NCBI RefSeq assembly: GCF_000381825.1
Contig: NZ_KB907123.1
Location: 272,021-336,020 of the forward strand
Origin: Thioalkalivibrio sp. ALJT
GTDB lineage: Bacteria > Pseudomonadota > Gammaproteobacteria > Ectothiorhodospirales > Ectothiorhodospiraceae
Direction: 5' to 3'
DNA length: 64,000 nt
This document shows positions 44,660 to 54,082 of the stretch, piece after piece. The number at the start of each line of letters is the position of its first letter. Position 1 is the stretch's first letter. The notes under the pieces were generated by a model. It saw only the letters and a list, made by a program, of their open reading frames with translations. It did not search any database and was not told the origin of the DNA. Position numbers and translations under genes: made by a program.

Positions 44660-46438
44660 TTACATCCGTTCCGGGGCGGTTACGCCCAGCAGGCGCAGGC
44701 CGTTATGCAGGACCTGCCTGGCGCCGGTCAGCAGCGCCAGGCGGGCACTGATCACGGCGGTGTCTTCCGCGTTCAGGAACGGCACGGCGTTGTAATAGGT
44801 ATGAAAGCCGGCGGCCAGCTCGCGCAGGTATTGGGCGATCTGATGCGGTTCGCAGGTCTCGGCGGCGGCTGCAATCACCTCGGGGAAGCGGTCGAGCCGG
44901 TCCAGCAGGTCGTCTTCCTGCGGCTCGGTCAGGCGTGCGGACAGCCCGGCGTCGTCCAGCGCAGCGGCGGTATGGCCGCGCTCGGCGGCGGTGCGCAGCA
45001 CGCTGGCGATACGCGCATGGGCGTACTGGATGTAGTACATCGGGTTGTCGTTGGACTGCGACTTGGCCAGGTCCAGGTCGAAGTCCAGGTGCTGATCGCA
45101 GCGGCGCTGCACATAGAAGAAGCGTGCGGCATCCGAGCCGACCTCGTCGCGCAGCTCGCGCAGGGTAACGAACTGCCCGGCACGGGTGGACATCGGCAGG
45201 CGCTCGCCCCCGCGGTAGAGGATCGCGAACTGCACCAGCAGCACGTCGAGGCGGTCGGCCGCAAGGCCCAGGGCCTGTAGCGCGGCGCGCACGCGCGGGA
45301 CATAGCCGTGATGGTCGGCGCCCCAGATGTTGATCACGCGCTCGAAGCCGCGCTGGAATTTTTCGCGGTGGTAGGCGATGTCGGAGGCGAAGTAGGTGTA
45401 GTCGCCGTTCTCGCGGCGCACCACACGGTCCTTGTCGTCGCCGTAGTCGGTGGAGCGGAACCACAGCGCCCCGTCCTGCTCGTACAGTGCGCCGCGGGTC
45501 TCGAGGTCCTGCACCGCGGCGTCGATTGCGCCAGCGTCGGCCAGGCTGCGCTCGGAGAACCAGCACTGGTACTCGACCCCGAATTCGCTCAGGTCGTCGC
45601 GGATGTCTTCGAGGATCGCGTTGAGGCCGCCGTCGAATACCGTGCGGTAAAGCTCCGGACCCAGCAGCTCGCGGGCGCGGGCGATCACCGCGTCGATGTA
45701 GACCTCCTTGTCGCCACCGGCCGGTTCGTCCGGCGGGAGGTCGCGGGTGACGGCCTCGGCCGGGTGCACGGCCTGTTCGCCGATCTGCGCGGTCAGGGCC
45801 TCGGCGACCGGGTAGATGTAGTCGCCCTGATAGCCGTTGGCCGGGAACGGGACCTGCACGCCGTGCTGTTCCAGATAACGCAGCCAGACGCTGGCGGCGA
45901 GGATGTTCATCTGCCGCCCGGCGTCGTTTACGTAATACTCGCGGGTGACGTCGAAGCCGCAGAAATCCAGCAAGTCGGCGACGGTGGCGCCGAAGGCCGC
46001 GCCGCGGCCGTGGCCGACATGCAGCGGGCCGGTGGGGTTGGCGGAGACGAACTCCACCTGCAGCGGGCGGCCGTTTCCGACACTGGAGCGGCCAAAGTCG
46101 GCGCCCTGGGTGGCAATGCGGCCCAGTACCCGGGTGCGGGCATCCGCAGCCAGGCGGAAGTTGATGAAGCCGGGGCCGGCGATCTCGGTGGCGGCCAGGC
46201 CGGGCACTGCGGGCATCGCGGCGCTGAGGGCCTCGGCCAGGTCGCGCGGTTTCGTCTTCGCCGGGCGCGCCAGCTGCATCGCCAGGTTGCTGGCGAAGTC
46301 ACCGTGCTCGCGGTCGCGGGCACGCGTGACCTGCACCTCCACACCATGATCGGCGGGTACGCGGCCATCGGCCACCAGGGTCTCCAGAGCGGCCGCGAGG
46401 GCCTCGGTGAGGGTCTCTTTCAAGGGGGTCCGGTCCAT
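44660..46438 (-). CDS. argS: arginine--tRNA ligase
   Basis: A 592-residue class I synthetase. The HIGH motif is PTGPLHVGHGRGA, the degenerate KMSKS region is LPMSTRAGQFVTL, and the C-terminal DALR anticodon domain ends LLGVTAPERM. The N-terminal Add1 domain is present. Typical length. It is downstream of priA with a 71-bp gap and precedes the SPOR gene, the usual priA-argS-ftsN order. Confidence 0.97.
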   Translation of the reverse strand: MDRTPLKETLTEALAAALETLVADGRVPADHGVEVQVTRARDREHGDFASNLAMQLARPAKTKPRDLAEALSAAMPAVPGLAATEIAGPGFINFRLAADARTRVLGRIATQGADFGRSSVGNGRPLQVEFVSANPTGPLHVGHGRGAAFGATVADLLDFCGFDVTREYYVNDAGRQMNILAASVWLRYLEQHGVQVPFPANGYQGDYIYPVAEALTAQIGEQAVHPAEAVTRDLPPDEPAGGDKEVYIDAVIARARELLGPELYRTVFDGGLNAILEDIRDDLSEFGVEYQCWFSERSLADAGAIDAAVQDLETRGALYEQDGALWFRSTDYGDDKDRVVRRENGDYTYFASDIAYHREKFQRGFERVINIWGADHHGYVPRVRAALQALGLAADRLDVLLVQFAILYRGGERLPMSTRAGQFVTLRELRDEVGSDAARFFYVQRRCDQHLDFDLDLAKSQSNDNPMYYIQYAHARIASVLRTAAERGHTAAALDDAGLSARLTEPQEDDLLDRLDRFPEVIAAAAETCEPHQIAQYLRELAAGFHTYYNAVPFLNAEDTAVISARLALLTGARQVLHNGLRLLGVTAPERM

Positions 46439-46509
46439 CGTGTAAAAAGGGGCGCATTCTAACCCGTCAGGCCTGGGTGTGCCGCCTCGGTTTGTCCCTT
46501 GGCGTTTTC

Positions 46510-48714
46510 TCAGGCGAGGGATACGGGGTCGATGTCGATGGCGATGCGGACGGTGCGCGGCCGCTCGTCCGCCTGCCAGTCTTGACGTGCGCGGGCAAGG
46601 GCGGTGTGCAAGGGTCCGCGGTGGGCGGATTGCAGCAGGATCTGTTCGCGGAAACGCCGGTTCACGCGGTGTCGGGGGGCGGGGGCCGGACCCAGTACGC
46701 GCAGGTCAGCCGTGGCGGCGGCCAGCAGGTGGGCGGCCACACGTTCGGCGTGGTGACGGGCGTGCTCGGCGGTGTCCGCGTCCACCCGGACCAGGGCCAG
46801 GTATCCATGCGGCGGCATTCCGGCGGCGGCGCGCTCTTCCAGCAGGGGGGCGACCATCGCCGGGTAGTGCTCGGCGTCAAGGCTGCGGATCAGGGGGTGG
46901 TCCGGATGGCCGGTCTGCAACAGCACGCGGCCGCCTCCAGCGCCGCGCCCGGCACGCCCCGCCGCCTGTACGATCAGCTGCAGGGTGTTCTCGGTCGCGC
47001 GCAGGTCGACCGAAAACAGGCCCTGATCTACGTCGATGACTCCCACCAGCCCGACCTGCGGGAAGTCGTGGCCCTTGGCCAGCATCTGGGTGCCGACCAC
47101 GATGGCCGCGCCCAGTTGCCGGATGCGTTCCAGGGCCTCCTCCAGCGCGCCCTTGTGGCGGATGCTGTCGCGGTCCAGCCGGATCAGCGGGGTGGTCGGG
47201 AAATGCCGCGCCAGGGCCTGTTCCAGACGCTGGGTGCCGAGCCCGCGCTGGGCCAGGGCCTCGCCGCATTCGGGGCAGCGCCGGGGGCGTGCCTCCTGAT
47301 GCCCGCAGAGATGGCACACGGCGCGCGGGTTGTGGGCATGGATGGTCAGCCGCGCATCACAGGAGGGGCACTCGGCGATCCAGCCGCAGGCATCGCAGGA
47401 CAGGACTCGGGCAAAGCCGCGACGGTTCAGCAGCAGGAAGCACTGCTGGTCGGCGTCAAGGGTCTGCTGCATGGCGTCCAGGAGCGGCGCGGTCAGGCCT
47501 TCGTCGGCTGGATGGACGCGGGTGTCGATGGCCTCCACGGGGGGTGGGCGGCTGCCATCGGGACGGTTCTTCAGGCGCGCCAGGGCGTAGCGCCCGCTGG
47601 TCGCGGCATGCAGGGTCTCCAGGGTGGGGGTGGCCGACCCGAGCACGACGGCGGCCCCCTCGATGTGGCCGCGCTTGATCGCGAGATCGCGGGCGTTGTA
47701 GCGGAACCCGTCCTGTTGTTTAAAGGCGGCGTCGTGTTCCTCGTCGACGATGATCAGGCCGAGATCGGGTAATGGTGTGAACAGGGCCGAGCGGGTCCCG
47801 ACCACGATGCGGCGCAGGCCGCGGCGGGCGGCCTCCCAGGCGCGCAGGCGTTCGCCCTCGGCCAGGCCCGAGTGGAGCAGGGCGACCTGTCCGGGAAAGC
47901 GTTGCTGGATGCGGGCGCTGAGCTGCGGCGTCAGGGCGATTTCGGGGATCAGGAACAGGACCTGGCGCTGGCGTGCCAGTACGCGTTCCGCCATCTGCAG
48001 ATAGACCTCGGTCTTGCCGCTTCCGGTGACGCCCTGAAGCAGCAGGGGCGTCGGGTGGGTCGGGTCCAGTGCGGCCACGGCGGCTTGTTGCTCCGGGGTC
48101 AGTGCATGCTCGCCAGGGGTCGGTGCGACAGGGTGGTCCGCGTCGGGCGCGGTTGTCTCCAGCCAGCCCCGTTCCTTCAGGCCCCGCAGTTCCCGCGGGG
48201 CGAGTCGCAGCCCGGTCGCCGCGGCGAGGGTGGCGCGATCCAGGGCCGCGTCCGGGCCGGCCTGTTCCAGTGCGCGCAGGGTCGCCCGCTGGCGCCGTCC
48301 GCGGACTCGGTGGTCGTTGAGGGCATCGCGCCCGGTGGGGCTGAGCCGCCACAGGGTCTCGGGGGCCAGGGCAGGCAGGGGATTGCCGTGACGCAGGGCC
48401 GGCGGCAGGGCCCCCAGCAGGGCCTCCCCGAGGGGGTGATGGTAGTAGCGGGCACCGAACTGGAGCAGTTCCAGCAGACTCGCATCGAGCAGGGGTTCGG
48501 CGTCCAGTACCGCCTGAAGGGCGCGCAGCCGCCCGGGAGGGACCTCGCTGGAGGCCGCCAGTTCGACCACGACGCCGATGGCTGTGCCGCGTCCGAAGGG
48601 GGCGCGGATGCGCTGGCCCGGCTGTGGGGTGGCCGCCTCGGGCAGGCGATAGTCGAACAGCCGATCGAGGGGACGGTCCAGGGCGATGCGGGCGATACGG
48701 GGCGAGGCAGCCAT
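46510..48714 (-). CDS. priA: primosomal protein N' (PriA helicase)
   Basis: A 734-residue replication-restart helicase. Walker A GVTGSGKTEVYLQ, the DEEH box VDEEHDAAFKQ, and the zinc cysteines CDACGWIAECPSC and CHLCGHQEARPRRCPECG are all present. The ATG at 48714 is chosen; a GTG two codons upstream is possible. It reloads the replisome at stalled forks. Two inverted DnaA boxes lie 55-77 bp upstream. Confidence 0.96.
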   Translation of the reverse strand: MAASPRIARIALDRPLDRLFDYRLPEAATPQPGQRIRAPFGRGTAIGVVVELAASSEVPPGRLRALQAVLDAEPLLDASLLELLQFGARYYHHPLGEALLGALPPALRHGNPLPALAPETLWRLSPTGRDALNDHRVRGRRQRATLRALEQAGPDAALDRATLAAATGLRLAPRELRGLKERGWLETTAPDADHPVAPTPGEHALTPEQQAAVAALDPTHPTPLLLQGVTGSGKTEVYLQMAERVLARQRQVLFLIPEIALTPQLSARIQQRFPGQVALLHSGLAEGERLRAWEAARRGLRRIVVGTRSALFTPLPDLGLIIVDEEHDAAFKQQDGFRYNARDLAIKRGHIEGAAVVLGSATPTLETLHAATSGRYALARLKNRPDGSRPPPVEAIDTRVHPADEGLTAPLLDAMQQTLDADQQCFLLLNRRGFARVLSCDACGWIAECPSCDARLTIHAHNPRAVCHLCGHQEARPRRCPECGEALAQRGLGTQRLEQALARHFPTTPLIRLDRDSIRHKGALEEALERIRQLGAAIVVGTQMLAKGHDFPQVGLVGVIDVDQGLFSVDLRATENTLQLIVQAAGRAGRGAGGGRVLLQTGHPDHPLIRSLDAEHYPAMVAPLLEERAAAGMPPHGYLALVRVDADTAEHARHHAERVAAHLLAAATADLRVLGPAPAPRHRVNRRFREQILLQSAHRGPLHTALARARQDWQADERPRTVRIAIDIDPVSLA

Positions 48715-48768
48715 GTCCACAGTCTACTGGTTCGGGCTGAATACAGGGTCCGGTTAGGGGGCTGTTGG

Positions 48769-48791
48769 TTATCCACAAAAGCTGTGGATAA
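48769..48791. promoter_or_regulatory. inverted pair of perfect DnaA boxes
   Basis: TTATCCACA (48769-48777) and TGTGGATAA (48783-48791) are both exact consensus DnaA boxes, facing each other across 5 bp. A weaker TCTGTGGGT follows. They lie just upstream of priA in a 390-bp gap (48715-49107) with no gene. The gap also holds A/T runs at 48858-48905 that may contain promoters. DnaA control of priA, or a DnaA-titration site, is inferred. Confidence 0.7.
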
Positions 48792-49032
48792 GTCTGTGGG
48801 TGAATCGCCCCAACAGGCCCTAACTGTTTGTAACTGCGGGGAGTGCCGGGATTGGTCAAAAAACGACCATGTTCTTTTGTGGCTTTAAAAAACAGTAAGT
48901 TACGGTTCTTTCGTGAAACGGTGGAAGCGTTGTTGCTGCTAACCCCGACCCGGTTGCGCTTCTTGTGGGTAGTCTGTATGGAATGCGTGCAAAGCGTGCC
49001 GGGCCGGCGCGGGCAGCGGGGTCGCGCGCGCA

Positions 49033-49072
49033 CAAAAAAAGACCCGGGCCGCGCTGAGCGGAACCGGGTCTT
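49033..49072 (-). terminator. rho-independent terminator of the pnt operon
   Basis: On the minus strand AAGACCCGG pairs with CCGGGTCTT around a GC-rich loop, followed by seven T residues, about 36 bp after pntB. Confidence 0.9.
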
Positions 49073-49107
49073 GCAGGCGTGGCCGGCCAGCGGCCACGCA
49101 GGTCGAG

Positions 49108-50496
49108 CTAGCCGAGGGCCTTGACCGAGGCCACCAGTTCGGCGGCGACCTTCTGGCCGTCTCCGTACAGCATCTGGTTGTTGTCGGCATAGAACAGGTG
49201 GTTCTCGATACCCGAGAAACCCGCGCCCTTGCCGCGCTTCACGCAGATGACGTTCTGGGCCTGGTCGGCGTTCAGGATTGGCATGCCGTAGATCGGCGAT
49301 TCCGGATTGGTCCGGGCCACCGGGTTCACGACGTCGTTCGCGCCGATCACCATCGCGACATCCGCGGTCTTGAACTCCTCGTTGATCTCGTCGAGATCGA
49401 AGATGATGTCGTAGGGCACGCCGGCCTCGGCCAGCAGCACGTTCATGTGCCCGGGCATGCGGCCCGCGACCGGGTGGATCGCGAACTTCACGTCCACGCC
49501 GCGCTTCTGCAGCAGCTGGGTGAATTCCCAGATCTTGTGCTGCGCCTGTGCGACGGCCATGCCGTAGCCCGGCACGATAATGACCTTCTCGGCGTAGGCC
49601 ATCATGATCCCGGCGTCGTTGGCCTGGATCTCCTTCATGGTGCCTTCGATCTCTTCCTCGCCGCCGCCGGCGGAGCCGCCGAACTGGCTGAACAGGATGT
49701 TCTTGATCGGGCGGTTCATTGCCTTGGCCATCAGCTGCGTCAGCAGCGTACCGGCCGCGCCGACCACGATACCGGCGATCATCAGCGCCGGGTTGTCCAG
49801 CACGATGCCCTTCAGACCGACCGCCAGGCCGGTCAGGGCGTTGTACAGCGAGATCACCACCGGCATGTCAGCGCCGCCGATCGGCAGCGTCATCAGGATG
49901 CCGAAGGCCAGCGCCAGGATGAAGAACAGCAGCAGGGTGGCCGAACCGATCTCGCCGCCGCCGGTGGCCAGCATCAGGCCCAGGATCACGGTGATGGCGA
50001 AGATCGCGATGTTCACGATCTGCTGGCCGCCGAAGGTGAAGGTCTTCTTCATCAGACCTTCCAGCTTGGCGTAGGCCACCAGCGAGCCGGAGAAGGCCAC
50101 CGAGCCGATCAGCGAGCCGGTCACGGCGATCGCCAGGCCGGTGTTGCTCACGGTTTCCGGGGTGGCCTGCAGCAGGTAGATCGCACCGATACCGGCCGCG
50201 GCGCCACCACCCATACCGTTGTACAGCGCGATCATTTGCGGCATGTCGGTCATCGCGACCTTCTTGCCGCTCCACCAGGCCAGCGCGCCGCCGATGGCGA
50301 TACCCAGGATGATCAGGGTGTAGTTCACGCCGCCGGAGATCTCCGGATGCACGAACGTGACCAGCGTGGCGATCACCATGCCCACGCCGGCCCAGATGAT
50401 GCCCGGCCGCGCGGTGGTCGGCGAGGACATCTGCTTGAGGCCGACGATGAACAGTACCGCCGCCGCAAAATAGGCGAGGTTGATGATCAGGCTCAT
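49108..50496 (-). CDS. pntB: NAD(P) transhydrogenase subunit beta
   Basis: A 462-residue membrane subunit. Multiple helices fill the first 270 residues, followed by the NADP-binding dIII domain with PGYGMAVAQAQHKIWEF, GRMPGHMNVLLAEAGVPYD and VIGANDVVNPVAR. It forms the proton channel and NADP site of the Re/Si-specific transhydrogenase, making NADPH at the expense of proton motive force. It overlaps the upstream gene by 4 bp. Confidence 0.96.
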   Translation of the reverse strand: MSLIINLAYFAAAVLFIVGLKQMSSPTTARPGIIWAGVGMVIATLVTFVHPEISGGVNYTLIILGIAIGGALAWWSGKKVAMTDMPQMIALYNGMGGGAAAGIGAIYLLQATPETVSNTGLAIAVTGSLIGSVAFSGSLVAYAKLEGLMKKTFTFGGQQIVNIAIFAITVILGLMLATGGGEIGSATLLLFFILALAFGILMTLPIGGADMPVVISLYNALTGLAVGLKGIVLDNPALMIAGIVVGAAGTLLTQLMAKAMNRPIKNILFSQFGGSAGGGEEEIEGTMKEIQANDAGIMMAYAEKVIIVPGYGMAVAQAQHKIWEFTQLLQKRGVDVKFAIHPVAGRMPGHMNVLLAEAGVPYDIIFDLDEINEEFKTADVAMVIGANDVVNPVARTNPESPIYGMPILNADQAQNVICVKRGKGAGFSGIENHLFYADNNQMLYGDGQKVAAELVASVKALG

Positions 50497-50804
50497 GCGT
50501 TATCTCCCTTCTTGTCGTCCTTCTTGCTGGTCTTGAACATCTCCAGCATGCGTTCGGTGACGACGTAGCCACCCACGGCGTTGCCCGCGGCCAGGATCAC
50601 GGCGACAAAGCCGATGGCCTGTTCCAGCGGGGTCGTGGCGTGGCCCAGCGCAACCATGGTCCCGACCAGCACGATGCCGTGGACGAAGTTGGAACCGGAC
50701 ATCAGCGGGGTGTGCAGGATGACCGGCACCTTGGAGATGATCTCGTAGCCGGTGAAGGCCGCGAGCATGAAAATGTACAGCGCGATAAAGCCTTCAATGA
50801 TCAT
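50493..50804 (-). CDS. pntAB: NAD(P) transhydrogenase alpha, membrane part
   Basis: A 103-residue protein with three to four membrane helices (FIALYIFMLAAFTGYEII, LVGTMVALGHA, IGFVAVILAAGNAVGGYVV) ending in a Lys-rich tail. It equals the membrane-spanning C-terminal section of the fused E. coli PntA; here it is a separate gene, the three-gene format. It overlaps both neighbours by 4 bp. Confidence 0.93.
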   Translation of the reverse strand: MIIEGFIALYIFMLAAFTGYEIISKVPVILHTPLMSGSNFVHGIVLVGTMVALGHATTPLEQAIGFVAVILAAGNAVGGYVVTERMLEMFKTSKKDDKKGDNA

Positions 50805-51934
50805 GAGTTCGCTCCCTTCAGGGCCTCGCGGGTGGCCTCGTGCACGATCTCGCCGTCGCGGGTCAGCACGCTCTTGGCGATGACTTCGTCATCCCAGTCG
50901 GGCTTGAACTCGCCGCCCTCGGCGATCATCGGCGTGAGGAAATTGAGCAGGTTCTTGGCATACATCTCGGAGGCATGCAGCGGGACCTGCGAGGGAACGT
51001 TCAGCGGCGCATGGACCACCACGCCCTGATGTTCGCGGGTCGCGCCGGGTTCGGACAGCTCGCAGTTGCCGCCGCCCTCGGCCGCCAGGTCGATGATGAC
51101 CGCGCCCGGTTTCATGCCCTCGACCATATCCTTCGGGACCAGTTTCGGCGCGTCGCGACCGGGGATCGCGGCGGTGGTGATCAGCACGTCGGCCTTGGCG
51201 ATGAACGCGCCCAGCGCCTCTTGCTGCTGCTTCTTTTCTTCCGCCGTCAGTTCGCGGGCATAGCCGCCTTCGCCCTCGGCGGAGACCCCCAGATCGAGGA
51301 ACTTCGCCCCCAGCGACTCGACCTGCTCCTTGGTCGCAGAGCGCACGTCGTAGGCCTCGACCATCGCGCCCAGGCGCTTGGCCGTGGCGATCGCCTGCAG
51401 CCCGGCCACGCCGGCGCCGATCACGACAACCTTGGCCGGGCGGATGGTGCCGGCCGCGGTCGTCAGCATCGGGAAGAAGCGGCAGGACAGATCCGAACCC
51501 ATGATCGCGCCCTTGTAGCCGACCACGGCCGCCTGCGAGGACAGCACGTCCATGCTCTGGGCGCGCGAGATGCGCGGGATCAGCTCCATTGCGAAGCTCA
51601 GAATCTTGCGCTCCTGCATTGCCTTGACTACGTCCGGATTGCGGTGGGCGTGGAACAGGCTGACCACGGTCGAGCCCTCCGGCAGCTGGTTCACTTCTTC
51701 TACCGTCGGCGGGGCCACGCGGACCATCAGGTCCGACTGGCCGTAAGCGGTGTCGGTGTCGACCACGGTCGCCTTTTCGTAGGCGGCGTCCGGGAAATGG
51801 GCTGCGGAACCGGCACCCTTCTCCAGTTGCACGGTAACGCCCATGTCACTGAACTTGGCCGCAACCGTCGGATCCAGGGCCACGCGACGTTCGCCGCTGG
51901 CGGACTCCTTGGGAACGGATAATTTGATTGCCAT
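50801..51934 (-). CDS. pntAA: NAD(P) transhydrogenase alpha, NAD-binding part
   Basis: A 377-residue soluble dI subunit resembling alanine dehydrogenase. The N-terminal KLSVPKESASGERRVALDP, NAD-binding VIGAGVAGLQAIATAKRLGA and TTAAIPGRDAPKLV segments are intact. It starts the operon; the ATG at 51934 was chosen at the conserved MAIKLSVPKE. Upstream is a 342-bp divergent gap to the HNH gene. Confidence 0.95.
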   Translation of the reverse strand: MAIKLSVPKESASGERRVALDPTVAAKFSDMGVTVQLEKGAGSAAHFPDAAYEKATVVDTDTAYGQSDLMVRVAPPTVEEVNQLPEGSTVVSLFHAHRNPDVVKAMQERKILSFAMELIPRISRAQSMDVLSSQAAVVGYKGAIMGSDLSCRFFPMLTTAAGTIRPAKVVVIGAGVAGLQAIATAKRLGAMVEAYDVRSATKEQVESLGAKFLDLGVSAEGEGGYARELTAEEKKQQQEALGAFIAKADVLITTAAIPGRDAPKLVPKDMVEGMKPGAVIIDLAAEGGGNCELSEPGATREHQGVVVHAPLNVPSQVPLHASEMYAKNLLNFLTPMIAEGGEFKPDWDDEVIAKSVLTRDGEIVHEATREALKGANS

Positions 51935-52276
51935 GCACTCTCTCCCCGGGCCGAGCGTGCCCGTATTCGTGGCGGGACGATCAGCCGCGCTCGCGGGTGG
52001 TGAAATCGGATACGGCACACGTGATCCGGCTGTGCCGCACAAAAAACGACCCGCGAGTTTAGCGGAATCGGCCTCGTGCTTAAACCGTGTCCGGCGTGCC
52101 GGACGGTGTTCGCAAACCCGCGCAGCTTACGACACCACGTGTCATGGCGTTGTAATTGCGTTGTTCTCGAAGGCTGTTTATTGTTTTTTCTTGCAGTGTC
52201 TCCCTGAGGGGGCATGGATTTGTTCATTCGCGGTCCGTGTGAGCAAATCCGTGTTTCCTTGAGACGGGACGAGGTC
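51935..52276. other. divergent gap between pnt operon and HNH gene
   Basis: 342 bp with no supported gene. An A/T-rich tract (about 52160-52195, TGTTTATTGTTTTTTCTTGC) is the likeliest promoter area. A frame starting at 52214 can extend the HNH gene upstream but is less likely than the ATG at 52277. Confidence 0.5.
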
Positions 52277-52858
52277 ATGATACCGACCGAGCATCAAGTC
52301 CTGCGCACGGATGCCGCGGGTATGCCGCTGGAGTGGATCGGCCCGGAGCAGGCCGTTCGCCTCTACTACACCGGGCAGGTGGCCTACACCTGTGGCAGCC
52401 CGCTTTATCGCATGCGCGGCGGCATCAACGCCCGCACCGGGCAGCAGTCCCGGGTTGAGGTCAACTCGATCATCGCAACCTTCGGCACTCGCCAGTCCCA
52501 CCGCAGCGACTATATCCCCCCGCTGAACAACGCCACCCTGTTTCGCCGCGATGCCCACCTTTGTCTCTACTGTGGCCACCGTTTTCCCGAACATGAGCTG
52601 TCCCGCGATCATGTGACGCCGATCAGCCAGAATGGCTCCGACACCTGGACCAACGTCGTCACCGCCTGCAAGCGCTGCAACAACCACAAGGCCGGATTCA
52701 CGCCGGAAGAGGCCGGGATGCAGCTGCTCGCGATCCCGTTCACGCCAACCCACGCCGAATACATCTTCCTCAAGGGCAAACGCGTGCTGGCCGACCAGAT
52801 GGAGTTCCTGCAGGCGCACTTCCCGCGCACCAGCCCCCTGCGCGGCCGTCTGGGCTGA
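52277..52858 (+). CDS. HNH endonuclease
   Basis: A 193-residue HNH nuclease-like protein. The zinc pair CLYCGHRFP, the catalytic H in LSRDHVTPISQNG, the Asn in DTWTNVVTACKRCNNHKAG and the second Cys pair CKRC form a complete McrA-like HNH motif in the middle. The N-terminal 85 residues are conserved in housekeeping HNH proteins of gammaproteobacteria. The ATG at 52277 follows GACGAGG; the longer form would start at 52214. It has no methyltransferase partner, so it is probably not restriction. Target unknown. Confidence 0.85.
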   Translation: MIPTEHQVLRTDAAGMPLEWIGPEQAVRLYYTGQVAYTCGSPLYRMRGGINARTGQQSRVEVNSIIATFGTRQSHRSDYIPPLNNATLFRRDAHLCLYCGHRFPEHELSRDHVTPISQNGSDTWTNVVTACKRCNNHKAGFTPEEAGMQLLAIPFTPTHAEYIFLKGKRVLADQMEFLQAHFPRTSPLRGRLG

Positions 52859-52971
52859 ACCGGCGCTGGCTGCCCCCGGGCCGCCGCCGCGCTATCCTTG
52901 ACCGCTGAACCAAATGGCGCTGCGCTACTCCGACAGGGAGTCAGCGTCCCCTCGTGTCGGCAAGGAGCACC

Positions 52972-54063
52972 ATGAAGTACTTCGGAGAAGCGGATTATCG
53001 TCACGGCCAGGCGCGCGGCGTCGGCGTATTGCTGACCAACCTCGGCACGCCGGACGAACCCACCGCGCCCGCCCTGCGCCGCTACCTGAAGGAGTTTCTC
53101 TGGGATCCGCGCGTGGTCGAGGTCCCGCGCCCGATCTGGTGGCTGATCCTCAACGGCATCATCCTCAACATCCGTCCGAAGCGCTCGGCCGCCAAGTACG
53201 CCACCGTCTGGACCGACGAAGGTTCGCCGCTGCTGGCGATCTCGAAGCGCCAGGCCGAGGGTGTGCGCCAGCGCCTGGCCGAACAGGTCGGTGAGGTCCC
53301 GGTCGCGCTGGGTATGCGCTACGGCAACCCGTCGATCGCCGCGGGGCTGGACGAGCTGCGCCGCCAGGGCGTGCGCCGCGTGGTGGTGCTGCCGCTTTAT
53401 CCGCAGTACTCGGCCAGCACCAACGGCTCCACCTTCGATGCCGTGGCCGACGTGCTCAAGGGCTGGCGCTGGGTGCCGGATCTGCAGTTCATTGCCGCCT
53501 ACGATGCCCAGCCCGGCTACATCGAGGCGCTGGCCAGCAGCGTGCGCGAGCACTGGCAGGAACACGGCCAGGCCGAGCGCCTGGTGATGTCCTTCCACGG
53601 TATCCCCAGGCGCTACCTGCTGCAGGGTGACCCCTACCACTGCCTGTGCCACGCTACCGGGCACAAGCTGGCGCAGGCCCTGGGGCTGAACGAAGACCAG
53701 TGGCAGGTCACCTTCCAGTCGCGCTTCGGGCGCGAGGAGTGGCTGCAGCCCTACACCGACAAGACCATGGAGGCCCTGCCGGGGCAGGGCGTGCGCTCGG
53801 TGGACGTGATCTGCCCCGGCTTCTCCGCCGACTGCCTTGAGACCATCGAGGAGATCGGCGACGAGAATCGCGAAATCTTCCAGGAAGCCGGTGGCGAACG
53901 CTTCCACTACATCCCGGCCCTGAACGACCGCGCGGATCACCTCGATTTCCTGGCCGGGCTGCTGCGCCAGCACCTGACGCCGTGGCTCAACGATCCGGAC
54001 AATGCCCCCGAGGCGCGCGCCGCCGCCCGCGAGCGCGCGCTCGCGCTGGGCGCCAAACAGTAA
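52972..54063 (+). CDS. hemH: ferrochelatase
   Basis: A 363-residue enzyme that inserts ferrous iron into protoporphyrin IX. VLLTNLGTPDEPT, PLYPQYSASTNGSTFD, the catalytic His in MSFHGIPRRY and FQSRFGREEWLQPYTD are present. It acts at the inner membrane surface in haem synthesis. The ATG at 52972 follows AAGGAG. The CinA-like gene follows by 19 bp. Confidence 0.96.
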   Translation: MKYFGEADYRHGQARGVGVLLTNLGTPDEPTAPALRRYLKEFLWDPRVVEVPRPIWWLILNGIILNIRPKRSAAKYATVWTDEGSPLLAISKRQAEGVRQRLAEQVGEVPVALGMRYGNPSIAAGLDELRRQGVRRVVVLPLYPQYSASTNGSTFDAVADVLKGWRWVPDLQFIAAYDAQPGYIEALASSVREHWQEHGQAERLVMSFHGIPRRYLLQGDPYHCLCHATGHKLAQALGLNEDQWQVTFQSRFGREEWLQPYTDKTMEALPGQGVRSVDVICPGFSADCLETIEEIGDENREIFQEAGGERFHYIPALNDRADHLDFLAGLLRQHLTPWLNDPDNAPEARAAARERALALGAKQ

Positions 54064-54082
54064 CGTGGCGCAGACCGGGGCG

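Noticed and set aside
52277-52858. Restriction enzyme function for the HNH protein
   Set aside because: No methyltransferase or specificity gene is adjacent and the protein sits between core genes like the common housekeeping HNH family.
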